In this document: positions 54,208-64,000 of the stretch, one piece after another
How the letters are laid out: each line of letters opens with the position of its first letter
Position numbering within the stretch: the first letter of the stretch is position 1
Source of the DNA: Hysterangium stoloniferum
Lineage: Eukaryota; Basidiomycota; Agaricomycetes; Hysterangiales; Hysterangiaceae
DNA length: 64,000 nt
Direction of reading: 5' to 3'
Assembly (NCBI GenBank): GCA_015178975.1
Contig: WHVD01000058.1
Span: 372,001 to 436,000, forward strand
Made by a program: the position numbers and the translations under genes
Notes under the pieces: model-generated
What the model saw: only the letters and a program-made list of their open reading frames with translations
What the model was told of the DNA's origin: nothing
Databases searched by the model: none

Positions 54208-54283
54208 GGTCATGTGGTGTAGTGGTAACACCCTTGCTATATATGTATGCAGAAGACCCTGGGTTCAATTCCCAGTTCTGGCC
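54208..54283 (+). repeat. tRNA-like sequence, probable head of a tRNA-derived SINE
   Basis: The 76 bases contain an A-box-like TGGTGTAGTGG and an exact B-box GGTTCAATTCC. A perfect D stem (GTGT/ACAC) and a perfect 5-bp T stem (CTGGG/CCCAG) form. The anticodon stem (CTTGC/GTATG) has a mismatch and its loop TATATAT lacks the conserved T33. The acceptor stem has one mismatch. A functional tRNA is therefore unlikely. The following ~170 bases (to about 54460) are uniform, non-coding DNA that could be the SINE body. No poly(A) or target duplication was found. Confidence 0.55.
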
Positions 54284-54460
54284 ATTCACTTTCCCCATTT
54301 GAACATGGGGTGCTCTCAATTGGGGGGGTGTGATCTGTGGTTCACTCATGTGAGATTTTTCCCAGAAATTGCAGTGCAATATGCCATGTTTTCATCAATG
54401 AAAGTCTTTGATTATTGGCAAATGGAATTTACCAGGATTCTATCTTTGTAGATTTGCCAT

Positions 54461-55669
54461 GATGATCAAGCTCTTCATGATCTACAAAACAAATTTAGTT
54501 GATCTCTGCTCTAAATATCTGACTCAGATTGCGGCTAATGAGGATAGAACTAACCTGATGGCGCCCACGGATTTGAGTAGGTAGGCATTGCTGTTGAATA
54601 AAAACCGTCCGATCTCTGCGAGCGTTGGCTAGAACTAAAGGGACGTAAGGAAAGGAAAGTTTCAAGTTAGCATGAATTTTTGTCCTAAATATTACAATAT
54701 TACCAATGTCTGTACTCAGAGCCATTGAAGTGCGGGAGCATCGATGGCCCGCTAGGGACATGTGCGAACACGGGGAGAAAACGGTGAGTCGTTCATATTG
54801 GATGTCCCCGTGCTACCCATGCGCGGAGAATGACTCCCCAATGTTCCGCCCAAAACAGCACGTCCCTCCTCCAGTCTGCGAATAAAAAATGATTGAGTAT
54901 GCTTAAAAGGTGATATCTGATATAAAGCTTCGCCGTCTGAATGTCTTCCTCCACTCCATCCGGGTCTCTTTTACTACTTGAAGACTTGAAGACCTACCGC
55001 CACAATCAAACATGTCATCAGTCATCCATTCTCGAATAAAGTGGAAGTCGAATGGAAAATACACACTCCACATCATTTTCAGCGTGGGCCTGATGGTGGA
55101 TTATTCTCCAGATGTCCATGAGAAATGTGAGTGAGGGGTGAAGTCGTTGCAAACGATGGATGGATTTTTGAACCTCCCCCGAAGACCCACTGTGGCATGC
55201 TATTTTGAGTGAGCAGTGTAGATTGTATAATGATGGGAATATTTCTTTATTTCGACGGAAATAACTCCTTTCTGAGTTTGTGTATGAAGTGATTTGTTCC
55301 TCGGAGAGAAAGTAAGGCCGCGTTTGTTTGCACCGCTATGGAAGACGCTGCTCAGTAGAACTACATAAATCAATCCTGGTCGTCATATATAGTAATGTCT
55401 AAACTGACACCCTAATGCTATGTGTTTTAAATACCCAACCCTGTAACTCAATAGCCTTGTTTAAGCAATCCACGTATGTGATTAAGCGAACGCGACTCCA
55501 TAAGAGGTGTGCCAGTAAGAAGCGACTAGTGCCAGATAAGAAGTCGCGAGGCGACCAGACGGTTAACATGAGGGCGCTGTGCCTTCCTCATTGGCTTTCT
55601 CTTTAAAATGTTACCTAACTCCCCCATTCCTTCGCATCTGAAGCAAGAGTAGCAATCAACGCTTTATTG
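54461..55669. other. Intergenic region upstream of the F-box-like gene
   Basis: On the minus strand, 54495-54761 has an open frame with MSLAGHRCSRTSMALS and NARRDRTVFIQQQCLPTQIR, possibly a small gene exon, but I do not recognise it. CpG is retained. The last few hundred bases are probably promoter for the gene at 55670. Confidence 0.35.
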
Positions 55670-57791
55670 ATGTTCGAGCCAGATTTCAATGCGCCAGTTG
55701 TGGTCGATATGCCCGCCGATTGGCCCTACTCGAGGATTCCACCGAGGTTTAGCTCCATCGAAATCTCACAAACAACTGACAACGAGCTCAGTGCCGAAGA
55801 TATGAGGTGGATATCAGCCCTCCGTCCCCCAGCCATGTTGTCGTACTTACCTGACGAAGCCATCGAGCGGCTGGGAACTTGGTGTGTTGAGCCGCTCGAT
55901 CTCCTAAAGCTGTCCTCGACTTGCAAGAGATACGCGAGATTACTGCGAACGGTAAATGTTTGGCTTGAGCACCACCACCTGCTTGGCTACGATACGGGCA
56001 TTCTGTACAAGAAAGTCAAACATGCAGCTGCATCCCCGGAACAGAAGTATGGTCCTGATGGATGGGGATTACTTGTTAAATCGGCCGTTGGTAAAGCAGA
56101 ATTCCCCGACTCCAATATCTCGTCACAAGTGCGCAAGAAGAAGATACTCCCCCACACCTTCCTCACCTATAACGCCGATGATTATTATGTGGATTGGCAG
56201 CCAAGGCCCACAGAAGAAGAAATCAAGCATAGTCCGGAGAGCCAGGCTAGGGGACGATATTATATCCAAGTCATGTTTGATATCCTCACGGAGCATGGTT
56301 TGTCCGATTTGTTCTATACCTTTGAGTTATTTCATAATAGCCTTCTCAGAGTCAAACAACTTGATCATGTGTCTGTATCATCATCTCTTGAAAACTCATA
56401 ATGGTAGCTGATCGGCCATTTAGACGATTTTATGTACGCGGAGGTGTTGTGTATCCAACTTCACGATACCGAGGAGAATGAGTATTATAGGTGGCTTCAG
56501 GCGATGATCTCAGCGTCATTTGTATTCATAAGTAAGATCTTCTTTACACAAATTTGCCACCTTTTTTAATGCCAATTTCAGGGACATTTGACTTCCGAGT
56601 CCACGTATATCCTCTCAATAGTTGTGTTTCGGATACCAAGCGACTCATAGAAGAAATGAAGCGGAAGCCATTCCTGTACAGGAAGAGTTCAAAGCGGTCG
56701 TTAACATACACATTCCTTTGTGCATGTAGCATCTTGTATATTGATGCATACGCCCACCCCGATCATGTAATTTGTATACACTTATTCATTCACACACAGC
56801 ATGTTGAACTGATATCACATTATCTTAGCACCGAAGCGCACAAGTAGAACGAAGGCTGTATCCCCCTCCACCTATTGGGAAAGACATCTGGGAAGATGAC
56901 AAAGGGGCAATCCGTCCGGGGGCATGGTCCCGTACAGTTCAACAAATATGGAATGGCCGGGTCTATGTTATGGGCCAATATGCGCGGGTCACCTCTGAAA
57001 AACCCACCGAGATTATACCATTTCCTCAACCAAAGTTGGCTCATTCGTTTCTTCGTTAGTTTCATATACAATTTTGTTGCTCACACACCAGACTTTATTG
57101 ATCATTATATCTAGGCATGCAGTTGGATTTTTTGCCGAACGGGGACCTCACCGGTTTTGGAGGGGACTACGGCGGAGATTTCGTCATCACGTATATTAAT
57201 TTTATTATGCATTCGTTTTGTGAGCTACTGAACTGGAATATAAATAGCGGATCTTATAAAAAGACGTATGTCGAGATGGTTAAACGCTATACTGACGATG
57301 AAGGGGGTATCTATCATGCTGCCGGGCATATGCTCCCTTGGGGCATTTACGGCCATTGGTATGAGGATCCTGGTAATGGTGAAGATGCTAATAGATTTGG
57401 TTATTGGGGGATATGGATATATGAGGTATGAATATAAATTTTGCAAACTGCTAAAAGGAATTATCCAACAACATCTAACCTCGTTTATTAGGGCGCGGAT
57501 GCGATTCCATTGGAATTTCCTGTACACCATAAGGGTCGCTGGTTCATTCAACGTCGAAAGCCATACAGGACAAATCCTAGTTGGTTTGATCAGTATCTGG
57601 CCAGGAAGGTGGCGGGGGTACACATTGACCGCGCCCATGGTACGTCTTGCTTTCGCACAATTAGATGTCAAATACCACTAATTGGACTATGGGAATTTTA
57701 CATATGCATAGGCTTCAATGGAAAGGAGGAGGACGTTCCACCTTTCGCCCCTGACGCACCCCTCCCCGAAACTGACGTCTTTGGCTTCTAA
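55670..57791 (+). CDS. F-box-like protein, multi-exon
   Basis: I choose the ATG at 55670 (MFEPDFNAPVVVDMPADW). An F-box-like motif follows at residues ~60-100 (MLSYLPDEAIERLGTWCVEP, LDLLKLSSTCKRYARLLR), which would bind Skp1 in an SCF ubiquitin ligase. The long C-terminal part is likely the substrate-side region, with no known repeat. Later exons include LIGHLDDFMYAEVLCIQLHD, PPPPIGKDIWEDDKGAIRPG, MQLDFLPNGDLTGFGGDYGG, MVKRYTDDEGGIYHAAGHML, WFIQRRKPYRTNPSWFDQYL and the end APLPETDVFGF, stop at 57789-57791. Introns at about 56368-56410, 56533-56581, 57055-57114, 57194-57252, 57426-57491 and 57648-57712 have GT-AG ends. Exon structure around 56580-56830 is not settled. The gene could be intact. 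Confidence 0.65.
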
Positions 57792-57839
57792 CCTATCATC
57801 CTGCATGGAGGGCATAGACTCTTGAATGAATGAGGATGC

Positions 57840-58016
57840 CTGAGATTTGATACAAAATTATTACGATTTTTAGATATGATTTTCTACTTAGGAAAATCCT
57901 ACTAAAATTTTAAAATTTTAAACAATTTATCAGCAAAGAATTCTTAGAAAATTTAGCCAAATATGAGGATTTTCAGAAGGCTTTCAAACTCCAAAAACCT
58001 TGGGATGCCTCCAGTG
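57840..58016. mobile_element. Half copy of the foldback MITE
   Basis: The end CCTTGGGATGCCTCCAGTG and the preceding arm (AGAAAATTTAGCCAAATATG) match the right arm of 44101-44476. The left arm is mostly lost. Confidence 0.75.
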
Positions 58017-59289
58017 TAAAAGAAAATTGCGACACACCCTTGGGTATTTGAATATTCTCAAATAAACTCCATATTTTCCATAAATTTCAAAATATATTCC
58101 GAGATTAAGAATTTGAACCTTAGCGCCGTGTAAGCAATGGTCATATCTTGTTTGCGTACCAGGAGTACCAGCACGGATAGAAGTCAGAGAAGTGATGGAA
58201 AGCTCATAAGCATAGTTATGACAGCATTGTGTCAAATATATCAGTTTAGGCTCTGAGATTTTCTAAAACAAGGTGAATAAGTGGACCGCAGTCCTAAGAT
58301 GACTGTTGAGGAAAACCATCGAGGAAAAGTGTATGAAGATGGTCGAGATAGGAATGGTCGACAACAATGACGATAAAATGGGGCCTGAAACAATGAAACA
58401 GCTTCAATAAGTTATTTTGAATTTATCCGGTGCGGTCGGTATTGAGCAGCTGGTCGACGACGAGCTTAACTTCGTGTTTCCTTGTAAAATACACTACCCT
58501 CTATCAAATAAAGCTGAGTTGGTATAACCAAATCCTCTAAGAAAAATGGTTTTTACCTTGATCTTCAATAAATTGGCAACTGTTAATTCTCCCATAGTGT
58601 TTTGAATACCGGGGAATAAGTAGTACTCGCCAATAAGGGCCTTAAAATCCGCCGTCGTCTCTGCGCCGTGATCTTGATCGCAACAGTGATTCGAAGCCAA
58701 GCTTATAGAAGGGCATTTGAGGGAAGAAGTGATGCACGACATGATAATGGGAAACATCATGTAAGATGAAACGTCCTTGTCATCCAAGAATACCACCATC
58801 TACTGTGCACGCAGCCCACCGTTGAAACAACCATTCGCCTTGGCGGAAGTGAGGCAGTTGCGGATCTGTATGGTGGAGGTATGTAATTATGATAAACTGC
58901 CAGTGAGTGGAACCGGCGCCAATAATAAGAAACTCAGAATAAAGTGGGGTGCGGACATACCCAATGAGTCACCGCCAGCCACGTTATGGGTAATATTTCA
59001 TCGGGTTCATGGTCCCGTGTATCGAACTACCAAGAACGACAAGCCACCCCATGAAAAATATTCCGATATTGGATAGAATGATTGCATTGCGTTGTGTGGG
59101 ATTGAAAAGTATAGATTTTGCCAAAAAGAAAAACGCCATGAACTATGCGACAAGAGTTGGATTAGGTGGAACACATACGGTCGAAGTGATTCGTCCCTAT
59201 CGGGTAATTCCTCTTCCCTGAAACATTGGAGCAGGTGGGCTGGGAAGACAAGTTGTTGTTGACGGACGAGTATAAACAAGGTGTAGATC
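58017..59289. other. Unassigned region with short open frames
   Basis: The minus strand at 58494-58799 (MVVFLDDKDVSSYMMFPI) and 59007-59290 shows open frames with CpG-retaining composition. No family was recognised and no exon chain could be built. Confidence 0.35.
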
Positions 59290-60060
59290 GGGGTATCTCC
59301 GAAGTAGTCAAGGAGATCTTTCCCCTTGTGAGAGATTCCTAGTTCTGAGTGAGTCCTACGGACATATCTATACCACGATAAGAAAAGCATCGAAAAATCT
59401 CGTGTGGGGAATAGCAGTCAAGGAATTGGGATAATTGCTGGACAGCATAAGAAATATCAGGGCATGTGGAGATGGCCAAATAATGCAAACATCCAATGAG
59501 GGATCAATAGGGGAGTTTGAGGAGTTATTGAGTTCGAATTTGGACAATAATGTACGGTCGAATCGACGAAGTTTGAGACTGTGATCAATTGGTGTAGAGA
59601 CAGTGGAGGATGCATTTTGACCAAATTGGCATATAATTTTGTCTATAAGGGTAGTTTGAGAAAGGAACACAGAATTGTTCGATCAATTTCATTCCACTGC
59701 AATCCCAACAACAAAGCGAACTGAACCAAGGTCAGAGATAGTCCACACATGGTGCATTTGTTCCTTGAAAGCATTGTTTTTGGCAAAGGTGCTGGCGATA
59801 GAGAGGAAATCATCGACATGCACAGCGGCAATGATGATTCCAGTGGCAGTTCACCGATAATAAATCCAGGACTCACAAGTGAGTCGAGTGAAGCCCCCAG
59901 CCAACATTTGTTCATTCATTGTCTTATTCCAGATGTGCCCGCTTTGTTTCATACCATATAATCCTCAAATAATCATCCAGACCCAATCTTCTTTACCTGA
60001 CTCTTTGAATCCTAGGTACAACACGATGATATATTGAGTATCAAAGTACAATATAGAAGG
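59290..60060 (-). pseudogene. Copia reverse transcriptase remnant (second copia family)
   Basis: The minus strand encodes NKTMNEQMLAGGFTRLTCES, IIAAVHVDDFLSIASTF (catalytic HVDD), MHHVWTISDLGSV, FLSQTTLIDKIICQFGQ and VSTPIDHSLKLRRFDR. The order is that of the copia RT palm and thumb. It differs from the copia at 1-2082 and has several frame breaks. The downstream RNase H is not recognisable. Confidence 0.82.
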
Positions 60061-60186
60061 TATATTAGTCTTAGTTGACCTTAGTACCTGTAAGACAACT
60101 AAGATGACTGAGAAAGAATAGAATCAACCTTGCAGTATGATTCTCAAAGGCAAGTTAAGGAAGTAATGAGTTAAGGGGAGGGAGGA

Positions 60187-60275
60187 TGATACAAGTGAGG
60201 TGAGATACAAGTGAGGTGAGATACAAGTGAGGTGAGATACAAGTGAGGCAAGATACAAGTGAGGCAAGATATGAG
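60187..60275. repeat. 16-bp minisatellite, about 5 copies
   Basis: The unit is ATACAAGTGAGGTGAG, with the last copies reading AGGCAAG. Confidence 0.9.
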
Positions 60276-60379
60276 CAGAAGTCGATAACAACTTGAGCTT
60301 TGACTATACAGTGTGAAACTAGATAGTTGTTGTGAGTTCAAGTTGGAAGCCATTCAAGATGGCTTGAGATGATACCCAG

Positions 60380-60663
60380 TCACAACTTACAGGACACTTA
60401 AAAGAATGTCTGGGTAAGTTGTGGTTACAGGGTAAAAAGTGTCTGAGTTTCTATTATGTCCACTAGTGTACATAGGTGTGACAATAGGTAAGTGCTCATA
60501 AGGTCTATGTACCCACAGGTGTACATAGATCTTCAAACTACAATAAATGCATATAATTGGAGAATTAAATGATAGAAAAAAATACTAGAAAAATAAGAAA
60601 AAACATAGGGAATATAGTCTTACAAGATTGTTATATTCCCATCTGTGAAGGGTACCTCTCACA
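60380..60663. repeat. Repeat family 5, copy 2 (~284 bp)
   Basis: From TCACAACTTACAGGACACTT to GGGTACCTCTCACA, matching 25444-25731 in the same orientation. Confidence 0.6.
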
Positions 60664-61237
60664 CTCATATAACCTTTGCTCCTCCACCTCATCTGAGGGA
60701 TTCTGTCAGGAGCATTGATTGAGTGAAACATGGTGAGCCATTTTACCTGAGTGAGGACAATCTATTTTTAAGTGTTCTGTGCTTTTACAGATCCAACATT
60801 CCTTGGGGGGTCAGTTTTTTCTGTTCTAACAGTCTTTATTGTCTTTTGTTTTCAGCTTCACTGACAAGGACTTGATGAAGATGAGCAGAGTCAAGGAAAG
60901 GTGAGGAAGGTACCTGGATCTCATGTTCTGGTTCTTCTTTCTTGGCAATCATAATTCTAGGTCAGGAGGGACGAAATCTATCTCTGTTTATTTGGTTCCA
61001 AGCATTGATCAGAGCCTCCTGCAGGTTGTTGGCATGAGCTTGGAGACTCATGATGTCATTGATTGATTGTTCTTGTATTAGGTATAGCCATTCCATAGGT
61101 AGAGTAAGGACCAGTCTGAGAGTTTCCTCTTAATCTTAAAATCCATATAGGAAATGATAGAGTTTGACCCTCCTTTGAATGTACTATATGGGGGTCTCTT
61201 GATTGTGGCTAGGTTGGTGGAATCTCATCTTTTCCCA

Positions 61238-62008
61238 TTATAGAGATAAGGATTCCTGCCAGTGAGTCCCTAATAAACTTTCAACAATGCTCCAGAGAAA
61301 AGACCCATGGCAATGCTTATGGTCTAGCATGCTCCACCAAACCTTTGCATTCCATTTGAGTCTTTGGGGGAGGGTGATCCCTGACAGCATAGTCATAGAT
61401 TCAGAGATCTCAGAAAAACTCATGATGTCCATTATATAATCTAAGGCCTTTGATTGTGATCTGTTGTATTTGGGGAGGTCTGACCATTTGATCTCAAGAT
61501 CATTGGTGATCAAAATCAGCAGCTTGGTGTTTGCGTTGGAAGCATGGATCTTGGGATTTCCTCCTGCAGCTCCAGAGGCTCCTGGAGCCCTGGGACGTCG
61601 TCCTTCCCTTCCCCAATTACCCCTAGAGTCCATATCACTAGTGCTGTCAGACGATCCATCAGGTGGTCCACCCGAAGAAAGGAATGGGTTCAATTGAATG
61701 CGTGGGGACCACTGAGTGTGGCTTGGGTATAGTGAACCTCTCCAGGTTATATTCTCGATTAAATGAGCAGAGAAAACTAGCTCCAGGGGATCCTTGGGGG
61801 TCTCAGATGAAAGATTCGGACATGTGAGCTGGAGACAGGGGAACTTCTGTACAGTCATCATATGAATGGAGAATCTCCATGAATAGTTTCTCTTGCTTGT
61901 CACAACAACAGATGAGCTTGTGGTGTAAACTGTGATAGGAAAATGAAAGGTTTGGAGGAGATTAATATGTATAAGGCTCTTTCCAATGTCCAAGTATAAA
62001 AGTAGCAA
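61238..62008 (-). CDS. Gag-like protein of an LTR retrotransposon, uncertain
   Basis: The open frame includes SRGNWGREGRRPRAPGASG, a low-complexity linker, and then NDLEIKWSDLPKYNRSQSKA, PQRLKWNAKVWWSMLDHKHC and SFLWSIVESLLGTHWQESL. This second half resembles a gag type found in basidiomycete retroelements: a linker, then a Leu-Pro-Lys-Tyr or -Trp motif, then a helical capsid-like part. The frame appears to continue downstream in broken form to about 60900. Assignment rests on pattern only. Confidence 0.4.
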   Translation of the reverse strand: MLLLYLDIGKSLIHINLLQTFHFPITVYTTSSSVVVTSKRNYSWRFSIHMMTVQKFPCLQLTCPNLSSETPKDPLELVFSAHLIENITWRGSLYPSHTQWSPRIQLNPFLSSGGPPDGSSDSTSDMDSRGNWGREGRRPRAPGASGAAGGNPKIHASNANTKLLILITNDLEIKWSDLPKYNRSQSKALDYIMDIMSFSEISESMTMLSGITLPQRLKWNAKVWWSMLDHKHCHGSFLWSIVESLLGTHWQESLSL

Positions 62009-62045
62009 TAATCAACTTTAGGTACTGATACACCCTTATTCTGAA

Positions 62046-62666
62046 TCACATATAGGATTTGCAGGGTATTGTCATGCATTTAAAGCCCCTGACTTCAGAG
62101 ATAATGATCTCCTCACACCATTTGGGGAGTTGTTCAGAGTGTTGGTCAAATGTCCCAGGTTGGGGAAAGAATGAGTCCACCACCACTATGCTGGAAAATT
62201 GACCTAGCCAGATGGACACCTCCATTGGCATATTGGGAAACTTAGCCAGGTAATCCTTGGTGATGGTGGCGACTTTATTGCCATTGATCTCTTTGGAATA
62301 GAATGAGCTCCACTTGTCATTTTCAGATTCAGCACAGTGAATTTGATTCTTATAAGCCTTTTGTAACATGGCCTGTTGCAGTGGAAATGACAGAGTAGAG
62401 CATTCATCTGTTTCGTGAGGTGTGTACATTCCAAGACCACTTGGTGGTTTGAAATAAGGTCTGCATTCAGTCATTCTAACAGAATCTGACATAGTTTGTT
62501 GTAGTTCTTGACTGACATCTGTTTCTTGCATCATTAGAGAAGACTTTTGCACAGTGATGTTACTGGGTAGTCCAATACTGGGCAGTTCCTTTCTAGTTCT
62601 GGTTGTTCCTACAAGAATTTGGGAAGTTCCCCTGCTGCCCAGGGTTATAACACTGTTATCGGTCAA
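62046..62666 (-). CDS. Unrecognised retroelement-associated ORF
   Basis: A 206-codon frame with ESENDKWSSFYSKEINGNKV, KDYLAKFPNMPMEVSIWLGQ and FFPQPGTFDQHSEQLPKW. I recognise no domain. It lies just upstream of the gag-like ORF on the same strand, and downstream of an antisense accessory ORF, so the three may be exons or parts of one element. Confidence 0.35.
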   Translation of the reverse strand: MTDNSVITLGSRGTSQILVGTTRTRKELPSIGLPSNITVQKSSLMMQETDVSQELQQTMSDSVRMTECRPYFKPPSGLGMYTPHETDECSTLSFPLQQAMLQKAYKNQIHCAESENDKWSSFYSKEINGNKVATITKDYLAKFPNMPMEVSIWLGQFSSIVVVDSFFPQPGTFDQHSEQLPKWCEEIIISEVRGFKCMTIPCKSYM

Positions 62667-62739
62667 TGTTTATTGCTCATGGGGAATGAGGGTCCAGCTC
62701 GGATCACTACTGTGAAGAGTTGAGTAAATTACTACTCAA

Positions 62740-63340
62740 TGTGTGAGCAATATTGACTTGTAACAGTGTGATAATGGTATTGACTTATTAGAATAGTAAT
62801 AGTTAAATGATATAATAGTCTGACACTCTAACTTAAAGCCCATGGGAGTGCAATGGATGCCTGCAGTTGCACATCCCACACACAATGGACCCCCCAAAAC
62901 AGGAGTCTTCCTAAAGAAAAGTGTCAAAACAAAAAAAATGGAATAAAAGGACTACTCAGTGTTCAGACCCCCCAACCTCCTCATCCTCATACTCCTCATC
63001 ATTATCCTCATTGTCTATGATAATACACCTCCTCTTCTCCTGTAGAATGATTAGCAAAAAATCCATACAAGAAGAATAAGGTCACTTACCTTGGAGGGCC
63101 CCACCATTCCTCTCCATCTACCTCTCCCTCTACCTCTCACATCATTGGTGGCTTTCCTTTTCAATGCCATCCCCACCTTACCATCATCTGCCTCTTTTTG
63201 TTTCTTCTCAGCAGCCTCCCATTCCTCACAAAGTCATTTCCACTCCTCAGCTTCCTGTAGCTGTTGACAAAGGACCTTGACATCATCCTTTTCACTAAGA
63301 CTGGGTAGAAAAAGAGGAAGAGACATAGATTGAGAAAAAC
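62740..63340 (-). CDS. Antisense accessory ORF of a gypsy element, copy 3
   Basis: The minus-strand start is near 63328 (MSLPLFLPSLSEKDDVKVLC). It continues QQLQEAEEWK, a stop, LCEEWEAAEKKQKEADDGKV and a basic patch (ALKRKATNDVRGRGRGRW). A GT-AG intron is followed by an acidic block (DNEDNDEEYEDEEVGG). After another intron comes KTPVLGGPLCVGCATAGIHC, a paired-cysteine motif. The order coiled coil - K/R - acidic - Cys is shared with 25800-26575. It begins about 190 bases before the 3' LTR and reads away from it. Confidence 0.6.
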
Positions 63341-63499
63341 AAGAATGATTTGTTTTCTTTTCACAATTTTTGAATATTTATATCCTACTAGTGCCTGTCT
63401 TAACTAAAAAACTTATAGGCACAAAATATTCAAGTAAGCGAATATATATAAAAAGTCAAAGATGATGTCATTTTTCTAGAAAGGCCTTGAAGGTCTCGA

Positions 63500-64000
63500 C
63501 CTAATGGGGGAATACTGTTAGGATCCCATCATTTCAGACCCCCACAATTTGTTTCTCACTAGAAAACCCTCATTGTCTCATTATTGGAGCCCCTGGCCAC
63601 ATCATTACCCCTCACAGCTTCCCCGATACTTGTTTATAGTACACTCCCACCCCATTCCATCTCCACTCCGCCCATTCCTCTGTTTCCATCTCTACATATA
63701 CTCTTATTTTGCCACCTAGTATTGTTTCTTAGTACCATACATTACTTTCTATCTCTCCCCACCTCATCATCATTTCCTTGTGATCCATCCTACACTTCAC
63801 TTCTTTGATCAGCCTTCCAATCACCTGTCTCAATGTAGTATAAAGCCCTGGACTCAGGGACTTCAATAAGATGAGGAACCGTGGTTTGAAGAAATGACAA
63901 CATCTTCAGGGAGTCAGGGCTCACAATAGTGCTCCCTGGAGTCTGTGATAGAGGGTCTTCTTACAGGTGGATGCAGAGCAAATGGAGGGGGGATTAGACG
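63500..64000 (+). mobile_element. Polypurine tract and 3' LTR (family 3), running off the window
   Basis: CTAATGGGGGAATAC (63501-63515) precedes TGTTAGGATCCCATC at 63516. The body matches the LTR at 49980 onwards, for example TCATTATTGGAGCCCC and CACCTGTCTCAATGTAGTAT. The LTR is not complete at base 64000. Confidence 0.85.

Noticed and set aside
54208-54283. Functional tRNA gene
   Set aside because: Mismatched acceptor and anticodon stems, loop without T33; more likely a SINE head or a tRNA relic.

Overview
This window looks like a transposon-rich, intron-rich nuclear region of a filamentous basidiomycete, most likely an Agaricomycete. The grounds are many short GT-AG introns of roughly 30-130 bases, a DUF2235/armadillo protein, a Zn2Cys6 regulator, an F-box-like protein, an rve integrase-like family typical of mushroom genomes, and Ty3/gypsy and Ty1/copia elements of fungal type. 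There are no operons and nothing prokaryotic. The species is not identified.

Layout. 1-2.5 kb: 3' end of a Ty1/copia pol with its polypurine tract and LTR. 3.0-5.1 kb: LTR pieces, a TPR-like fragment inside an LTR, and a poly(A)-tailed retroposon with a 16-bp target duplication. 6.1-8.8 kb (minus): a copia reverse transcriptase whose two consecutive pieces are separated by an intron-containing casein kinase 1 gene that lacks its N-lobe. 8.9-10.8 kb (minus): a broken rve integrase-like gene and a methionyl-tRNA formyltransferase gene interrupted by a small solo LTR. 11.4-14.6 kb: solo LTRs and foldback relics. 15.9-19.8 kb (plus): DUF2235-ARM gene. 20.9-30.2 kb: nested LTR elements, a pol-deleted gypsy inside another gypsy's integrase, and a LINE-like ORF1 relic. 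30.2-34.8 kb: no recognisable gene. 34.8-37.4 kb (plus): Zn2Cys6 transcription factor. 38.8-53.7 kb: a large nest with LTR within LTR, a gypsy chromodomain element carrying a solo LTR and a 376-bp foldback MITE in pol, an antisense accessory ORF, and an LTR carrying a Tc1-like transposon. 54.2 kb: tRNA-derived SINE-like head. 55.7-57.8 kb (plus): F-box-like gene. 59-64 kb: copia RT relic, further gag-like and antisense ORFs, and a gypsy LTR running off the edge.

How the parts relate. I could assign about eight LTR families. Eleven insertions have directly readable, perfect target duplications: ten 5-bp duplications on LTRs and one TA on the Tc1-like element. Several others are matched except for one base. 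The insertion order can therefore be read in several nests. Nearly all LTRs are solo, which points to efficient LTR-LTR recombination. Copies of one family differ mainly by CpG loss, as expected from cytosine methylation and decay. The most distinctive recurring feature is an antisense ORF between pol and the 3' LTR of the gypsy elements. It is seen three times with a similar modular layout, and in one copy it is itself split by a solo LTR.
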